Origin: Flavobacteriales bacterium
Lineage (GTDB): Bacteria; Bacteroidota; Bacteroidia; Flavobacteriales_F; PHOS-HE28
Assembly (NCBI GenBank): GCA_020635695.1
Contig: JACJZH010000013.1
Location: forward strand, 1-64,000
Length of the DNA: 64,000 nucleotides
Direction: 5' to 3'
Both the position numbers and the translations under genes were made by a program. The notes under the pieces were generated by a model. The model saw only the letters and a list, made by a program, of their open reading frames with translations. It did not search any database and was not told the DNA's origin. This document shows, piece after piece, positions 10,185-18,063 of this stretch (the first letter of the stretch is position 1; every line of letters starts with the position of its first letter).

Positions 10185-11636
10185 TCACCGGCCGGCGGGC
10201 AACCGCAGGCTCAGGCTTCCCACCACTCCGTAGCTCATCGGCCGGATCCCCAGCCCTGGCGAAGGGTCGTTCAGCAGGCCGCGCAAGGCGGGTTCCACGC
10301 CCAGTGCCAATTGAGGCGTGATCGCGTAGCGCACATAGCCTCGGGCGGTATAGCCGAAGGTGGGGCTCGAGAAGGCCTCGCGTTCCCAGGTCCCTTCACC
10401 ATCCGTACGCACCAGGTTGGCGCCGGTGATCATGCCCACGGTCGGGCCACCGCGTACGCCGAGCGACCAGCGTCCCACCCGGGTGTGGAGGTCCACGAGC
10501 AGGGGCACCTCCACCACGCACAGCCGTTCGGTGCGTTGGAAGCCCGCGATGGTCTCGGAGGTGGTCAGCGTGTCCACCATGCTGTCCAATACGAGCAGGG
10601 TGGTGTCCATCTGTCCCGTCACGTAATAGGTGATGCCACCCTGCACGATCGTGTCGACCACGGTGGTCACGATGGTGTCCACCGGCGAGAGGAAGAACAC
10701 GGTCTTGAGCTCACTGCCATAGACCGTCCGGTCCTGTGCCACGGCCTCATCCCCGAAGCAGGCCTTGTGCAGGCCGGTCCCGAATCCAACGTGCCTGCCC
10801 ATGCGCATCACCTCCACGCCGGCCATGCCGTCGGTACCGGATCCATGCGTGAGCGTGCCCACATGGTCCTTCGGGTACAGGCGTGTGCGCCCAAGGCCTG
10901 CGTGCAGACCGATCTCCCAGGCCCAGCTTGTGTTGGGCACGGCGGGCAGCGGATCCGGTGGGACCGGCGTTCCGGGTCCCGGACCGTAGGGGTCGGCGGG
11001 AACCTCCAACATGACGATCCGGTCCGGAGCGGGTGTACGTTCCACCACAGCGGCCGGGAAGGGCTCCGTTGCCGGCCCGATCAAGGCCACAGGCTCCACG
11101 CCCTGCCGGACCTCATCGTCCGGCGCACCGACGATCGCGGCGATCCCGGGGCGCGTCGCAGCCCCTGCCGATGCCTTGGGTTCCGGGGTCTCCTTCTTTT
11201 CCGCTTGAGGTGCGGAACGTTCGGATCCCCCGGAAGGAGAGAATGATGGCGACGGCGACGGTTCCGCCCCGGCGGATCCGACCGGCACATCGATCCGTTC
11301 CACGTTTCCGGTGGTCCGTTCCTGCGGATGGTCCGTGGCAACATCCACGCGCCTTTCGGTGGACGTGGGAGTCGATCCCGCGGAGGGGGATGCATTGCGG
11401 GGAGCGACCTCCTGTACGTTGGCCACGGAAGCGGTCTCCCCGCTTGGGCGAAGCAGGAGGTAGGCCGCTCCGGCACCGGCGAACAGACCGAACAGGAGCA
11501 GGACCAAGCCACGCCGGCGTCGGCGCTGCCGGGACAGCAGGCTGCGCATGTCCTGCCAGTGGGCCTCCTGCATGGGGTCGTGCAGTTCGCTCAGGCGCGA
11601 GCGCAGGAGCTCATCGAACGCGTTCGGGCTGTTCAT
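10185..11636 (-). CDS. Single-pass membrane protein with Pro-rich linker and C-terminal beta-barrel-like domain, possible sigma regulator
   Basis: The 483-residue protein has a short cytoplasmic N-terminus (about 1-40, with FDELLRSRLSELHDPM), one transmembrane helix (about 42-62) after a basic RRRRR stretch, and a Ser/Pro/Glu-rich linker (about 65-215). The C-terminal 250 residues look like a Bacteroidota outer-membrane beta-barrel family, with alternating beta strands and Gly/Tyr/Arg patterns (GYTARGYVRYAITPQLALG). Its first 26 bases overlap the end of the sigma factor gene, the usual placement of an anti-sigma gene. Inference: the N-terminus binds the sigma factor and the rest reaches the periplasm or outer membrane. 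No canonical anti-sigma motif is visible, so the function is uncertain. Confidence 0.78.
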   Translation of the reverse strand: MNSPNAFDELLRSRLSELHDPMQEAHWQDMRSLLSRQRRRRRGLVLLLFGLFAGAGAAYLLLRPSGETASVANVQEVAPRNASPSAGSTPTSTERRVDVATDHPQERTTGNVERIDVPVGSAGAEPSPSPSFSPSGGSERSAPQAEKKETPEPKASAGAATRPGIAAIVGAPDDEVRQGVEPVALIGPATEPFPAAVVERTPAPDRIVMLEVPADPYGPGPGTPVPPDPLPAVPNTSWAWEIGLHAGLGRTRLYPKDHVGTLTHGSGTDGMAGVEVMRMGRHVGFGTGLHKACFGDEAVAQDRTVYGSELKTVFFLSPVDTIVTTVVDTIVQGGITYYVTGQMDTTLLVLDSMVDTLTTSETIAGFQRTERLCVVEVPLLVDLHTRVGRWSLGVRGGPTVGMITGANLVRTDGEGTWEREAFSSPTFGYTARGYVRYAITPQLALGVEPALRGLLNDPSPGLGIRPMSYGVVGSLSLRLPAGR

Positions 11637-12192
11637 GGTGCTTCGGTGTTGGGGTCGTCTCCCGGCCGCGCTCCGCCAGGGCGCGTTTCAGCAGGGTGCG
11701 GGCATGGTTCACATGCCATTTGGAGGTGCCTTCGCTGATCTGCAGGAGCTCGGCGATCTCGGCATGCGGGTAGCCGTCGATGGCGAAGAGGTTGAAGACA
11801 TTGCGGGACATGGGAGGAAGCGATGCGATCGCCCGTCTCAGTTCCTCGGCCTCCACCTCTTTCAAGTAGTCGTTCGCGACGGCGACCTCCGTCGGTGGAT
11901 CGTCCACGAGTTGCTCGTGTTCGCGACGCGGCCTTTCGCGGCGGTAGCGGTCGATCACGGTGTTGATCACGATCCTTCGGGCCCAGGCCTCGAACGGTGC
12001 GCCGGACGGCCGGGCGTTCAGGCCGGTGAGGATCTTCAGGAATCCGGCATTGAGCGTGGCCGCTGCGTCCTGGGTGTTCCGTTCGTAGCGGGCACAGATG
12101 CCCATCAGCATGGGATAAAGCGCCTTGTACAGCGCGTATTCCGCGCGTTCATCGCGTTGGATGCATCCTTGTATGAGCGCTTCGGTCACCAT
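11611..12192 (-). CDS. ECF-type RNA polymerase sigma-70 family factor
   Basis: The protein has 193 residues from the preferred start MVTEALIQGC. Region 2 spans about 20-95 (ALYKALYPMLMGICARYERN ... FEAWARRIVINTVIDRYRR). The region 4 helix-turn-helix covers about 125-185 (LPPMSRNVFNLFAIDGYPHAEIAELLQISEGT). These are characteristic of Bacteroidota ECF sigma factors. An alternative start at 12219 would fall inside the loop of the strong hairpin at 12201-12238, so it is disfavoured. The 3' end overlaps the membrane/beta-barrel gene by 26 bases, suggesting a sigma/regulator operon. The regulon is unknown. A link to T9SS control (SigP-type) is possible but unproven. Confidence 0.92.
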   Translation of the reverse strand: MVTEALIQGCIQRDERAEYALYKALYPMLMGICARYERNTQDAAATLNAGFLKILTGLNARPSGAPFEAWARRIVINTVIDRYRRERPRREHEQLVDDPPTEVAVANDYLKEVEAEELRRAIASLPPMSRNVFNLFAIDGYPHAEIAELLQISEGTSKWHVNHARTLLKRALAERGRETTPTPKHHEQPERVR

Positions 12193-12200
12193 GAGGATGA

Positions 12201-12238
12201 CAGGGACCCGGCACGGCATGGTGCCGGCCGGGTCCCTG
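12201..12238 (-). terminator. Strong hairpin between a T9SS cargo gene and the sigma factor gene
   Basis: CAGGGACCCGGC (12201-12212) pairs perfectly with GCCGGGTCCCTG (12227-12238). The 14-base interior adds a nested stem, CGGCA/TGCCG. It follows the cargo gene stop by 14 bases and precedes the sigma start by 8 bases. No U-tract follows, so it may be an intrinsic-like terminator, an mRNA-stabilising end or a leader structure controlling sigma translation. Confidence 0.7.
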
Positions 12239-12252
12239 GACCATCATCGGGT

Positions 12253-14007
12253 TCAGTCCACCTTCACGAAGCGGACGGCCGTGGATGCCTTTCCGCTGCT
12301 CAGGCGCAGGGTGTACATGCCCGGGCTCAAGGTGCTGCTGGGCAGGCGGAGCAGGCTGGGTCCGCTTCCGAACTGGCCGGCCTCGTGCAGCAGGACGCGG
12401 CCCTGCATGTCCAGCACCATGATCTCCGTACGTCCGGCCTGCTGCAGCTCAAAGGCCACGTTCAGCTGGTCCTGGACCGGGTTCGGCCAGACCGTGGGTT
12501 CGCCGTTCAACAGGGCCTCGTCCATGCCGTTGGCGCCGGGGTTCTGCACGTTCAGCGTGAAGCCGGTGGAGGAGCGTTCCGTGTTCCCCATCACGATCAT
12601 GCCGGTGTACAGGCCGCTGCTGTCGATGGCCACCGTGTCGCAATGGGTGGAGATGCAGTTCAAGCCGTCATCGATGGTGAGGCACAGCATGTACGGGCCA
12701 TTGCCGGCGTAAGTGTGCGTGGGGAAGGGGTCGGTGCTGGTGTTGCCGTCACCGAAGTCCCACAGGTAGGTGTACGTGCCGCTGCCTCCGCTGCTCAGGT
12801 TCCAGAGCCAGAGCTCGTTGGGGATCGGCTGGGGGCCGAGCAGGCTGTCGGTCGTGTAGGCCTGGATCACCCAGAAGTCGGCCTGGCAGGGCGCATTGCT
12901 CGTGCCCGCGCAGGTGCAGTTGGCGTCCCACATGTCGTTCGTGGTGGCCGGGTTGCCATCGTCGCAGGGGGTGCCGGGCATGTTCGGACCGCCGGGGATG
13001 CCCAGGCAATCCGTGAGGCCGTTCGGCATGCACACGCAGTTGGCGTTCCAGATACCGACGATCACGCCACCTCCAGGGATGCTGTCCGTGCAGGCCGTGC
13101 CGGGCTGGTTCGGCCCTCCGGGGATCCCGAGGCAGTCCACCTGCCCCATGCCCACGCAGTTGCAGTTGTTGGTCCAGGCATCGCCGAAGGTGTTCGGGTC
13201 GCCATCGTCGCAAGGCGTGCCGGGCATGGCGGGTCCCCAAAGGACGCCCAGGCAGTCATACCAGACCGGGTTGTTGCTGATCATGCCGGAGCTGTCCACC
13301 ACCAACGTGTCGCACATCACCGAGGTGCAGTAACCGCTGTCGGCGGTGATGGTCAGGCAGATCCCATAGACCCCGGCCTGGGTGAAGGTGTACGACGGGT
13401 TCATGGCATTGCTCAGGGAGCCGTCCGGCAGCCACCAGACGTAGTCGATCGGCGGAACACCCGTGCTGTTGTTCACGGTGGTGATCTGCCAGGGAGCGTT
13501 CTGCTGGACGGTGAAATCCGCCTGGCAGTTCTGCATCTGCACACCGACGCAGTTGCAGTTGGCGTCCCAGGTGTCGCTGTAGGTCATGGGGTCACCATCA
13601 TCGCAGGGGGTGCCGGGCAGGGCGGTGCCGTTGGGAACGCCCAGGCAGTCGACCGGTCCGCCGCCGCAGTTCAGGTCGATCACGGAATAGGCCGTGTCAC
13701 CCCACAGGTTGAACGAGGCCGAATCCCAGGCGTTGATCATCTGACCGTTGCAAGGGGTGGAGGCCTGGATCCACGCAGGCGAGCTGGACACGAACAGTTC
13801 TGCCCAATACATGCAGTTGCTGTCCAGGGCCACCGTGAGCGTCTGCTGCGGGATGGTGCCCTGGATGGTCTGCAGGGTGACCACCTGGTTGGGGTTGCAG
13901 TTGGGTACCGTACCGGAGATCACCCAGGTGTAGATGGGTTGCGCCATGGAGGCCATGCCCAGGAGCGTGGCGGCGCTGAGCGCAAGGGAACGTAGGATCG
14001 ATCGCAT
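12253..14007 (-). CDS. Secreted PKD-domain protein with Cys-rich repeats and T9SS type A sorting domain
   Basis: The 584-residue protein starts with a signal peptide (MRSILRSLALSAATLLGMASMAQ). It then has four copies of a roughly 36-residue Cys-rich repeat, built on DCLG...PGTPCDDG...W...CNC, interleaved with two PKD-like domains (QADFTVQQ... and QADFWVIQ..., the second with YLWDFGDGNTS and HTYAGNG). The last 80 residues form a T9SS type A sorting domain (VWPNPVQDQLNVAFEL ... LSPGMYTLRLSSG). It should be exported, cleaved and attached to the cell surface or released. The start is chosen at the signal peptide Met. An earlier Met adds 13 residues. The ligand is unknown. The repeats suggest adhesion or calcium/glycan binding. 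Confidence 0.88.
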   Translation of the reverse strand: MRSILRSLALSAATLLGMASMAQPIYTWVISGTVPNCNPNQVVTLQTIQGTIPQQTLTVALDSNCMYWAELFVSSSPAWIQASTPCNGQMINAWDSASFNLWGDTAYSVIDLNCGGGPVDCLGVPNGTALPGTPCDDGDPMTYSDTWDANCNCVGVQMQNCQADFTVQQNAPWQITTVNNSTGVPPIDYVWWLPDGSLSNAMNPSYTFTQAGVYGICLTITADSGYCTSVMCDTLVVDSSGMISNNPVWYDCLGVLWGPAMPGTPCDDGDPNTFGDAWTNNCNCVGMGQVDCLGIPGGPNQPGTACTDSIPGGGVIVGIWNANCVCMPNGLTDCLGIPGGPNMPGTPCDDGNPATTNDMWDANCTCAGTSNAPCQADFWVIQAYTTDSLLGPQPIPNELWLWNLSSGGSGTYTYLWDFGDGNTSTDPFPTHTYAGNGPYMLCLTIDDGLNCISTHCDTVAIDSSGLYTGMIVMGNTERSSTGFTLNVQNPGANGMDEALLNGEPTVWPNPVQDQLNVAFELQQAGRTEIMVLDMQGRVLLHEAGQFGSGPSLLRLPSSTLSPGMYTLRLSSGKASTAVRFVKVD

Positions 14008-14090
14008 GATGAGGGGTTTGAAGTTCAGGTTGCCGTTCAACCCCATACACGCAGCGAACTGCCCCCGGGTTGGGTCGGACGATGAGAAAA

Positions 14091-14118
14091 TTAGATGATC
14101 GGTCGATCAGATGATCAG
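14091..14118. repeat. GATC-rich imperfect inverted cluster
   Basis: Three GATC sites fall within about 25 bases, in the form gatgatcggtcgatcag. A second cluster lies about 70 bases away (14189-14219). It is in the noncoding interval between hutU and the upstream end of the cargo gene. Confidence 0.5.
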
Positions 14119-14168
14119 AGAATGGAAATGCCCATGGGGTGAGAGGTGAACGAATGCTGCAGAACACA

Positions 14169-14186
14169 CCCCCCTTCGGCCGGGGG
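14169..14186 (-). terminator. Possible GC hairpin terminator downstream of hutU
   Basis: A run of six C and a run of five G flank cttcggcc and can form a short stable hairpin ten bases after the hutU stop. No T-tract follows, so the call is weak. Confidence 0.35.
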
Positions 14187-14188
14187 CA

Positions 14189-14219
14189 TGATCCGATCAT
14201 CCGATCACCCGATCGATCA
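14189..14219. repeat. GATC cluster overlapping the hutU 3' end
   Basis: Five GATC tetramers occur in about 30 bases with spacing units such as ccgatcat and ccgatcac. The cluster covers the last codons of hutU (IDRVIG and stop), so it is partly coding. Confidence 0.5.
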
Positions 14220-16224
14220 GTCCGTCCTCCGCTTCGTTCGGCAGGGTCACCTTCAGCAACGGGGTGCGCTTCATCTCCTGCTCGATGCTCCACACCGCGT
14301 TGGGGTTGCGGGCCCAGGCACGGCGGGCGATGCCGTTGTTCACGTCCCAGAGGAGCATGCTCCTTAAGCGTCGGTCGCTGTCCGCACTGCCGTCCAGCAC
14401 CATGCCGAAGCCTCCATTGATCACTTCGCCCCAGCCCACGCCTCCGCCGTTGTGCAGGCTGATCCACGTGGCGCCGCGGAAGGCATCGCCCACGAAGTTC
14501 TGCACGGCCATGTCTGCGGTGAAGCGGCTGCCGTCGCGGATGTTGGCCGTCTCGCGGTAGGGACTGTCGGTGCCGCTCACGTCGTGGTGGTCGCGGCCCA
14601 GCACGATGGGCGCGCCGATCTCACCGCGCTTGATCGCTTCGTTGAAGGCCTGCGCGATGCGGATGCGGCCCTCGCTGTCGGCGTACAGGATGCGCGCCTG
14701 GCTGCCCACCACGAGCTTGTTCTCCTGCGCGCTGCGGATCCAGTGCAGGTTGTCCGCGATCTGCTGGCCGATCTCGGCGGGGGCCTCCTTGAGCATGGCT
14801 TCCAGCACCTCAGCGGCGATGCGGTCGCTGGTGGCCAGGTCCTTCGGATCGCCGCTGGTGCACACCCACCGGAACGGACCGAAGCCGTGGTCGAAGCAGA
14901 GCGGGCCCATGATGTCCTCCACGTAGCTGGGGTAACGGAACTCCTCTCCGTTCTTGCCGGCGATGTCCGCACCGGCGCGCAGGCTCTCCAGCAGGAAGGC
15001 GTTGCCGTAGTCGAAGAAGTACATGCCCTGTTCCGCCAGGCTGTTCACGGCGGCCACGTGGCGGCGCAGGGTCTCCTGCACGCGCTCCTTGAACGCGGCC
15101 GGGTCCTGCACCATGAGCGCGTTGCTCTCCTCGTAGCTGAGACCCACGGGGTAGTAGCCACCGGCCCAAGGGTTGTGCAGGCTGGTCTGGTCGCTGCCGA
15201 GGTCCACCTTGATGTTGCGTGCGGCGAGGCGCTCCCACAGGTCCACCACGTTGCCGAGGAAGGCGATGCTGTGCGCTTCGCCGTTCCGCTGCCATTCCAG
15301 CGCGGCATCGATGCAGGCGTCCGCGTCGGCGATCACCTCGTCCACCCAGCCCTGCTCGTGGCGCTTGTAGGCGGCGGCCGGATTGATCTCCGCGCAGATG
15401 GTGACCACCCCCGCGATGTTGCCGGCCTTGGGCTGGGCACCGCTCATGCCGCCGAGACCCGCGGTCACGAACAGGCGGCCCTGGGTGCCCCTGCCGTCCT
15501 TCAGCATGCGTGAGGCATTGAGCACGGTGATGGTGGTGCCATGCACGATGCCCTGCGGGCCGATGTACATGTAGCTGCCGGCGGTCATTTGGCCGTACTG
15601 GGTCACGCCCAAGGCGTTGAAGCGTTCCCAATCGTCCGGCTTGCTGTAGTTGGGGATCATCATCCCGTTGGTCACCACCACGCGCGGGGCGTCGGGGTGG
15701 CTGGGGAAGAGGCCGAGCGGATGGCCGCTGTACATCACCAGGGTCTGCTCATCGGTCATCTCCGAGAGGTACCGCATGGTGAGGCGGTACTGGGCCCAGT
15801 TCTGGAACACCGCGCCGTTGCCGCCGTAGGTGATGAGCTCGTGCGGGTGCTGGGCCACGGCGGGATCCAGGTTGTTCTGGATCATCAGCATGATGGCCGC
15901 CGCCTGCCGGCTCTTCGCGGGGTAATGGTCGATGGGCCGCGCATGCATGGGGTGCTCCGGGCGCAGACGATGCATGTAGATGCGTCCGAGGTCCTTCAGC
16001 TCCTGCGCGAACTCCGGCGCCAGCGTGGCGTGGTGCTTCGGGTGGAAGTAGCGCAGGGCATTGCGCAGGGCCAGCTTCTTCTCCTCGTCCGTCAGGATGT
16101 CCTTGCGCTTGGGCGCGTGGCTCACTGAAGGGTCGAGCGGGCGGGCGGGAGGCAGGACTTCGGGAATGCCTTCACGGATGGTCTGTTGGAAGGCCTGGAG
16201 GTCGGAGGTCGTCGCGGTGCTCAT
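14197..16224 (-). CDS. hutU: Urocanate hydratase, long eukaryote-like form
   Basis: HutU adds water to urocanate to give imidazolone propionate, the second step of histidine degradation, using tightly bound NAD. At 675 residues it matches the long animal-type and Bacteroidota form rather than the roughly 555-residue proteobacterial form. Urocanase hallmarks are LITYGGNGAVFQNWAQY, TAGLGGMSGAQPKAG, GRDHHDVSGTDSPYRE and ISLHNGGGVGWGEVINGG. The start MSTATTSDLQ is preferred over a Met 17 codons upstream, which has no conserved sequence. hutH, hutI and the formimidoylglutamate steps are not in this window, so the pathway is either scattered or elsewhere. Confidence 0.95.
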   Translation of the reverse strand: MSTATTSDLQAFQQTIREGIPEVLPPARPLDPSVSHAPKRKDILTDEEKKLALRNALRYFHPKHHATLAPEFAQELKDLGRIYMHRLRPEHPMHARPIDHYPAKSRQAAAIMLMIQNNLDPAVAQHPHELITYGGNGAVFQNWAQYRLTMRYLSEMTDEQTLVMYSGHPLGLFPSHPDAPRVVVTNGMMIPNYSKPDDWERFNALGVTQYGQMTAGSYMYIGPQGIVHGTTITVLNASRMLKDGRGTQGRLFVTAGLGGMSGAQPKAGNIAGVVTICAEINPAAAYKRHEQGWVDEVIADADACIDAALEWQRNGEAHSIAFLGNVVDLWERLAARNIKVDLGSDQTSLHNPWAGGYYPVGLSYEESNALMVQDPAAFKERVQETLRRHVAAVNSLAEQGMYFFDYGNAFLLESLRAGADIAGKNGEEFRYPSYVEDIMGPLCFDHGFGPFRWVCTSGDPKDLATSDRIAAEVLEAMLKEAPAEIGQQIADNLHWIRSAQENKLVVGSQARILYADSEGRIRIAQAFNEAIKRGEIGAPIVLGRDHHDVSGTDSPYRETANIRDGSRFTADMAVQNFVGDAFRGATWISLHNGGGVGWGEVINGGFGMVLDGSADSDRRLRSMLLWDVNNGIARRAWARNPNAVWSIEQEMKRTPLLKVTLPNEAEDGLIDRVIG

Positions 16225-16319
16225 GACAGGATGCGTCCATGCGCCGTACGCGCACGGGTCCACGAAGTTCGGCACTGCCTGCGGAAAGCGAAGGACGGGG
16301 AGCGGTCAGGAACGCTCGA

Positions 16320-16535
16320 TCACCCCACCTTCCCCTTGCCCTTCTGGTCGTGGAAGCCGTAGGGACAGTGCCGGCAGCCGCTCTGGCAGCAATGGCCGCG
16401 CTTCAGGTGGTACTGCTCGGTGAACACCAGGTAGCCTTCCGGGGAGTAGTAGTAGTCCCCCGGCTCCAAGCCCAGACGCTGCATGCGTTCGGACCGCTCG
16501 TTGCGGCCTCCCCGGTCGTCCATTTCATCCTGCAA
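16320..16535 (-). CDS. Small Cys-rich DUF5522-type protein
   Basis: This 71-residue protein has the pattern GYLVFTEQYHLKRGHCC followed by QSGCRHCPYGFHD. It matches my memory of the DUF5522 family, small Bacteroidota proteins with a CC-x3-C-x2-C motif that probably bind a metal. Function is unknown. It lies upstream of hutU on the same strand with a 95-base gap, so co-transcription with hutU is possible. It is easy to miss because of its size. Confidence 0.75.
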   Translation of the reverse strand: MQDEMDDRGGRNERSERMQRLGLEPGDYYYSPEGYLVFTEQYHLKRGHCCQSGCRHCPYGFHDQKGKGKVG

Positions 16536-16677
16536 CGCCCCTGGCCCCCATTCTGTTCAAGGGCGTTCTGCAAAGATCGGACAAAACGATACGAGCGGGC
16601 GCATCTGGCACGTTCTTTTCACACGGACCTGTGGGATCGATCGTGGATGGATCGTGGAGATCGCATCGGTGCCCGGA

Positions 16678-16685
16678 TAGTTTCG
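16678..16685 (+). promoter_or_regulatory. Putative -7 box (TAGTTTCG) of the LysM glucosaminidase gene
   Basis: It fits TAnnTT(T/C)G and lies 28 bases before the ATG at 16714. Confidence 0.5.
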
Positions 16686-16713
16686 CTGCTTGGGCCACCA
16701 TGGCCTGAACGAA

Positions 16714-17664
16714 ATGGACATGAACAGAAAGTTCGCAGTGTTCGTGGCGGGTGTGTTGACGCTCGGCGCCATGGCCCAGCCCCCGGGCGAGCGGCTGAGC
16801 GCGGAGGAGTACATCGCGCTGTGGAAGGACGTGGCGGTGCAGAAGATGCAGGAGCACGGCATCCCGGCCAGCATCACGCTGGCGCAGGGCTTGCTGGAGA
16901 GCGGCAACGGCAACAGTGAGCTGGCCCGCAAGGCGAACAACCACTTCGGCATCAAATGCCACAGCGACTGGAAGGGCGCCAAGGTGTACCACGACGACGA
17001 CCGGCGGGGCGAGTGTTTCCGCAAGTATCGCGATGCCGCCGAGAGCTTCGAGGACCATTCGAAGTTCCTGATGAAGCCGCGCTACGCGGGCCTGTTCGAA
17101 CTGCGCGTCACCGACTACAAGGGCTGGGCCCATGGCCTGCGGAAGGCGGGCTATGCCACGGACCCGCGCTACCCGCAGAAGCTCATCGACCTGATCGAGC
17201 GGTACCGGTTGAACGAGCTGGACCGGGGCGGTGACCTGGTGGCCCGCAAACCGGAGCATCCGTCGCAGCGCCCGGCGCCTTCCTCCAAGGACGGAGGTGA
17301 TGTGATCACGATCGGAGGCGGTCGCGAAGTGGAGAAGTTCGAAGGCCGTATCAAGTTCGTCCGGGCGCGCGCCGGCGATACGTTCGATGGCCTGGCCCGC
17401 GAGTTGGAACTGACGCCCGGCATGCTGGCCCGTTGGAACGACCTGCAACGGAACTCCGCCCTGGGCGCGGGTCAGCGGGTGTATATCCAACCCAAGCGCA
17501 ACAAGTCGAAGAGCACTTCGGTGCACGTGGCCAGGCAGGGCGAATCGCTCTGGGGAGTGGGCCACCTGTACGGGGTGAAGCTGGACCGCCTGGTGAAGTA
17601 CAACGACCTGCCGCCTGACGCCATCCTGCAGGAAGGCCAGCGGATCCACCTGCGGAAGCCCTAA
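16714..17664 (+). CDS. Secreted N-acetylglucosaminidase-domain protein with two LysM repeats
   Basis: The 316-residue protein probably cleaves peptidoglycan glycan strands in the periplasm. A signal peptide (about 1-21, FAVFVAGVLTLGAMAQ) is followed by a glucosaminidase (FlgJ-like/Mannosyl_glyco_endo) domain at about 30-165, with the catalytic-Glu motif SITLAQGLLESGNGNSELA and NNHFGIKCH. Two LysM peptidoglycan-binding repeats follow (about 215-265, VRARAGDTFDGLARE; and about 272-316, HVARQGESLWGVGHLYGV). The start MDMNRK is chosen over an upstream Met because it gives a normal signal peptide. The stop overlaps the convergent haemoglobin gene by four bases. Confidence 0.92.
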   Translation: MDMNRKFAVFVAGVLTLGAMAQPPGERLSAEEYIALWKDVAVQKMQEHGIPASITLAQGLLESGNGNSELARKANNHFGIKCHSDWKGAKVYHDDDRRGECFRKYRDAAESFEDHSKFLMKPRYAGLFELRVTDYKGWAHGLRKAGYATDPRYPQKLIDLIERYRLNELDRGGDLVARKPEHPSQRPAPSSKDGGDVITIGGGREVEKFEGRIKFVRARAGDTFDGLARELELTPGMLARWNDLQRNSALGAGQRVYIQPKRNKSKSTSVHVARQGESLWGVGHLYGVKLDRLVKYNDLPPDAILQEGQRIHLRKP

Positions 17665-18062
17665 GGCAGTCTGCCCAGCACGTGATGCATCATCACACGG
17701 GCGATGGAGCCGGCCCGGTCAATGGCCTCGTCCGCCTTGGTGCCTTGGAAATGCTCCCTGACCGTGGCGCTCCACAACGCCAGCCACCGTTCGAAATGCT
17801 CCGCTTGCATGGGCAGCCGTTCATGCAGGCGGCGGTGCACGCTCATGGGCTCTCCCTGGTAGTCACCTGAGCCGAGCAGGAGCCGTTGCCAGAACGCCGC
17901 GATGCGCGGCACATGAGCGGACAGGTCCAGGCCGGCGAAGAAGTGCCCGATCAGGGGATCGGCGGGCGCCTTTTCATAGAAGCGTTCCACCAACCGGTGC
18001 ACGTCAGCGTCCGTCCGGATGTCCGGTAGCCCAGCGGCCGGGTCCGTTCCTTCGGCGCCCAT
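17661..18062 (-). CDS. Group III truncated haemoglobin
   Basis: This 133-residue haem protein belongs to the 2/2 globin fold, group III. Typical features are FYEKAPADPLIGHFF near the N-terminus, IAAFWQRLLLG (CD/E region Trp), and HERLPMQAEHFERWLALW carrying the proximal histidine. Such proteins bind O2, NO or other ligands. The role here is unproven. The ATG at 18062 is one base past the stop of the upstream 847-residue gene, so the two are probably co-transcribed. A longer frame to 18101 overlaps that gene and is rejected. Confidence 0.92.
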   Translation of the reverse strand: MGAEGTDPAAGLPDIRTDADVHRLVERFYEKAPADPLIGHFFAGLDLSAHVPRIAAFWQRLLLGSGDYQGEPMSVHRRLHERLPMQAEHFERWLALWSATVREHFQGTKADEAIDRAGSIARVMMHHVLGRLP

Positions 18063-18063
18063 C

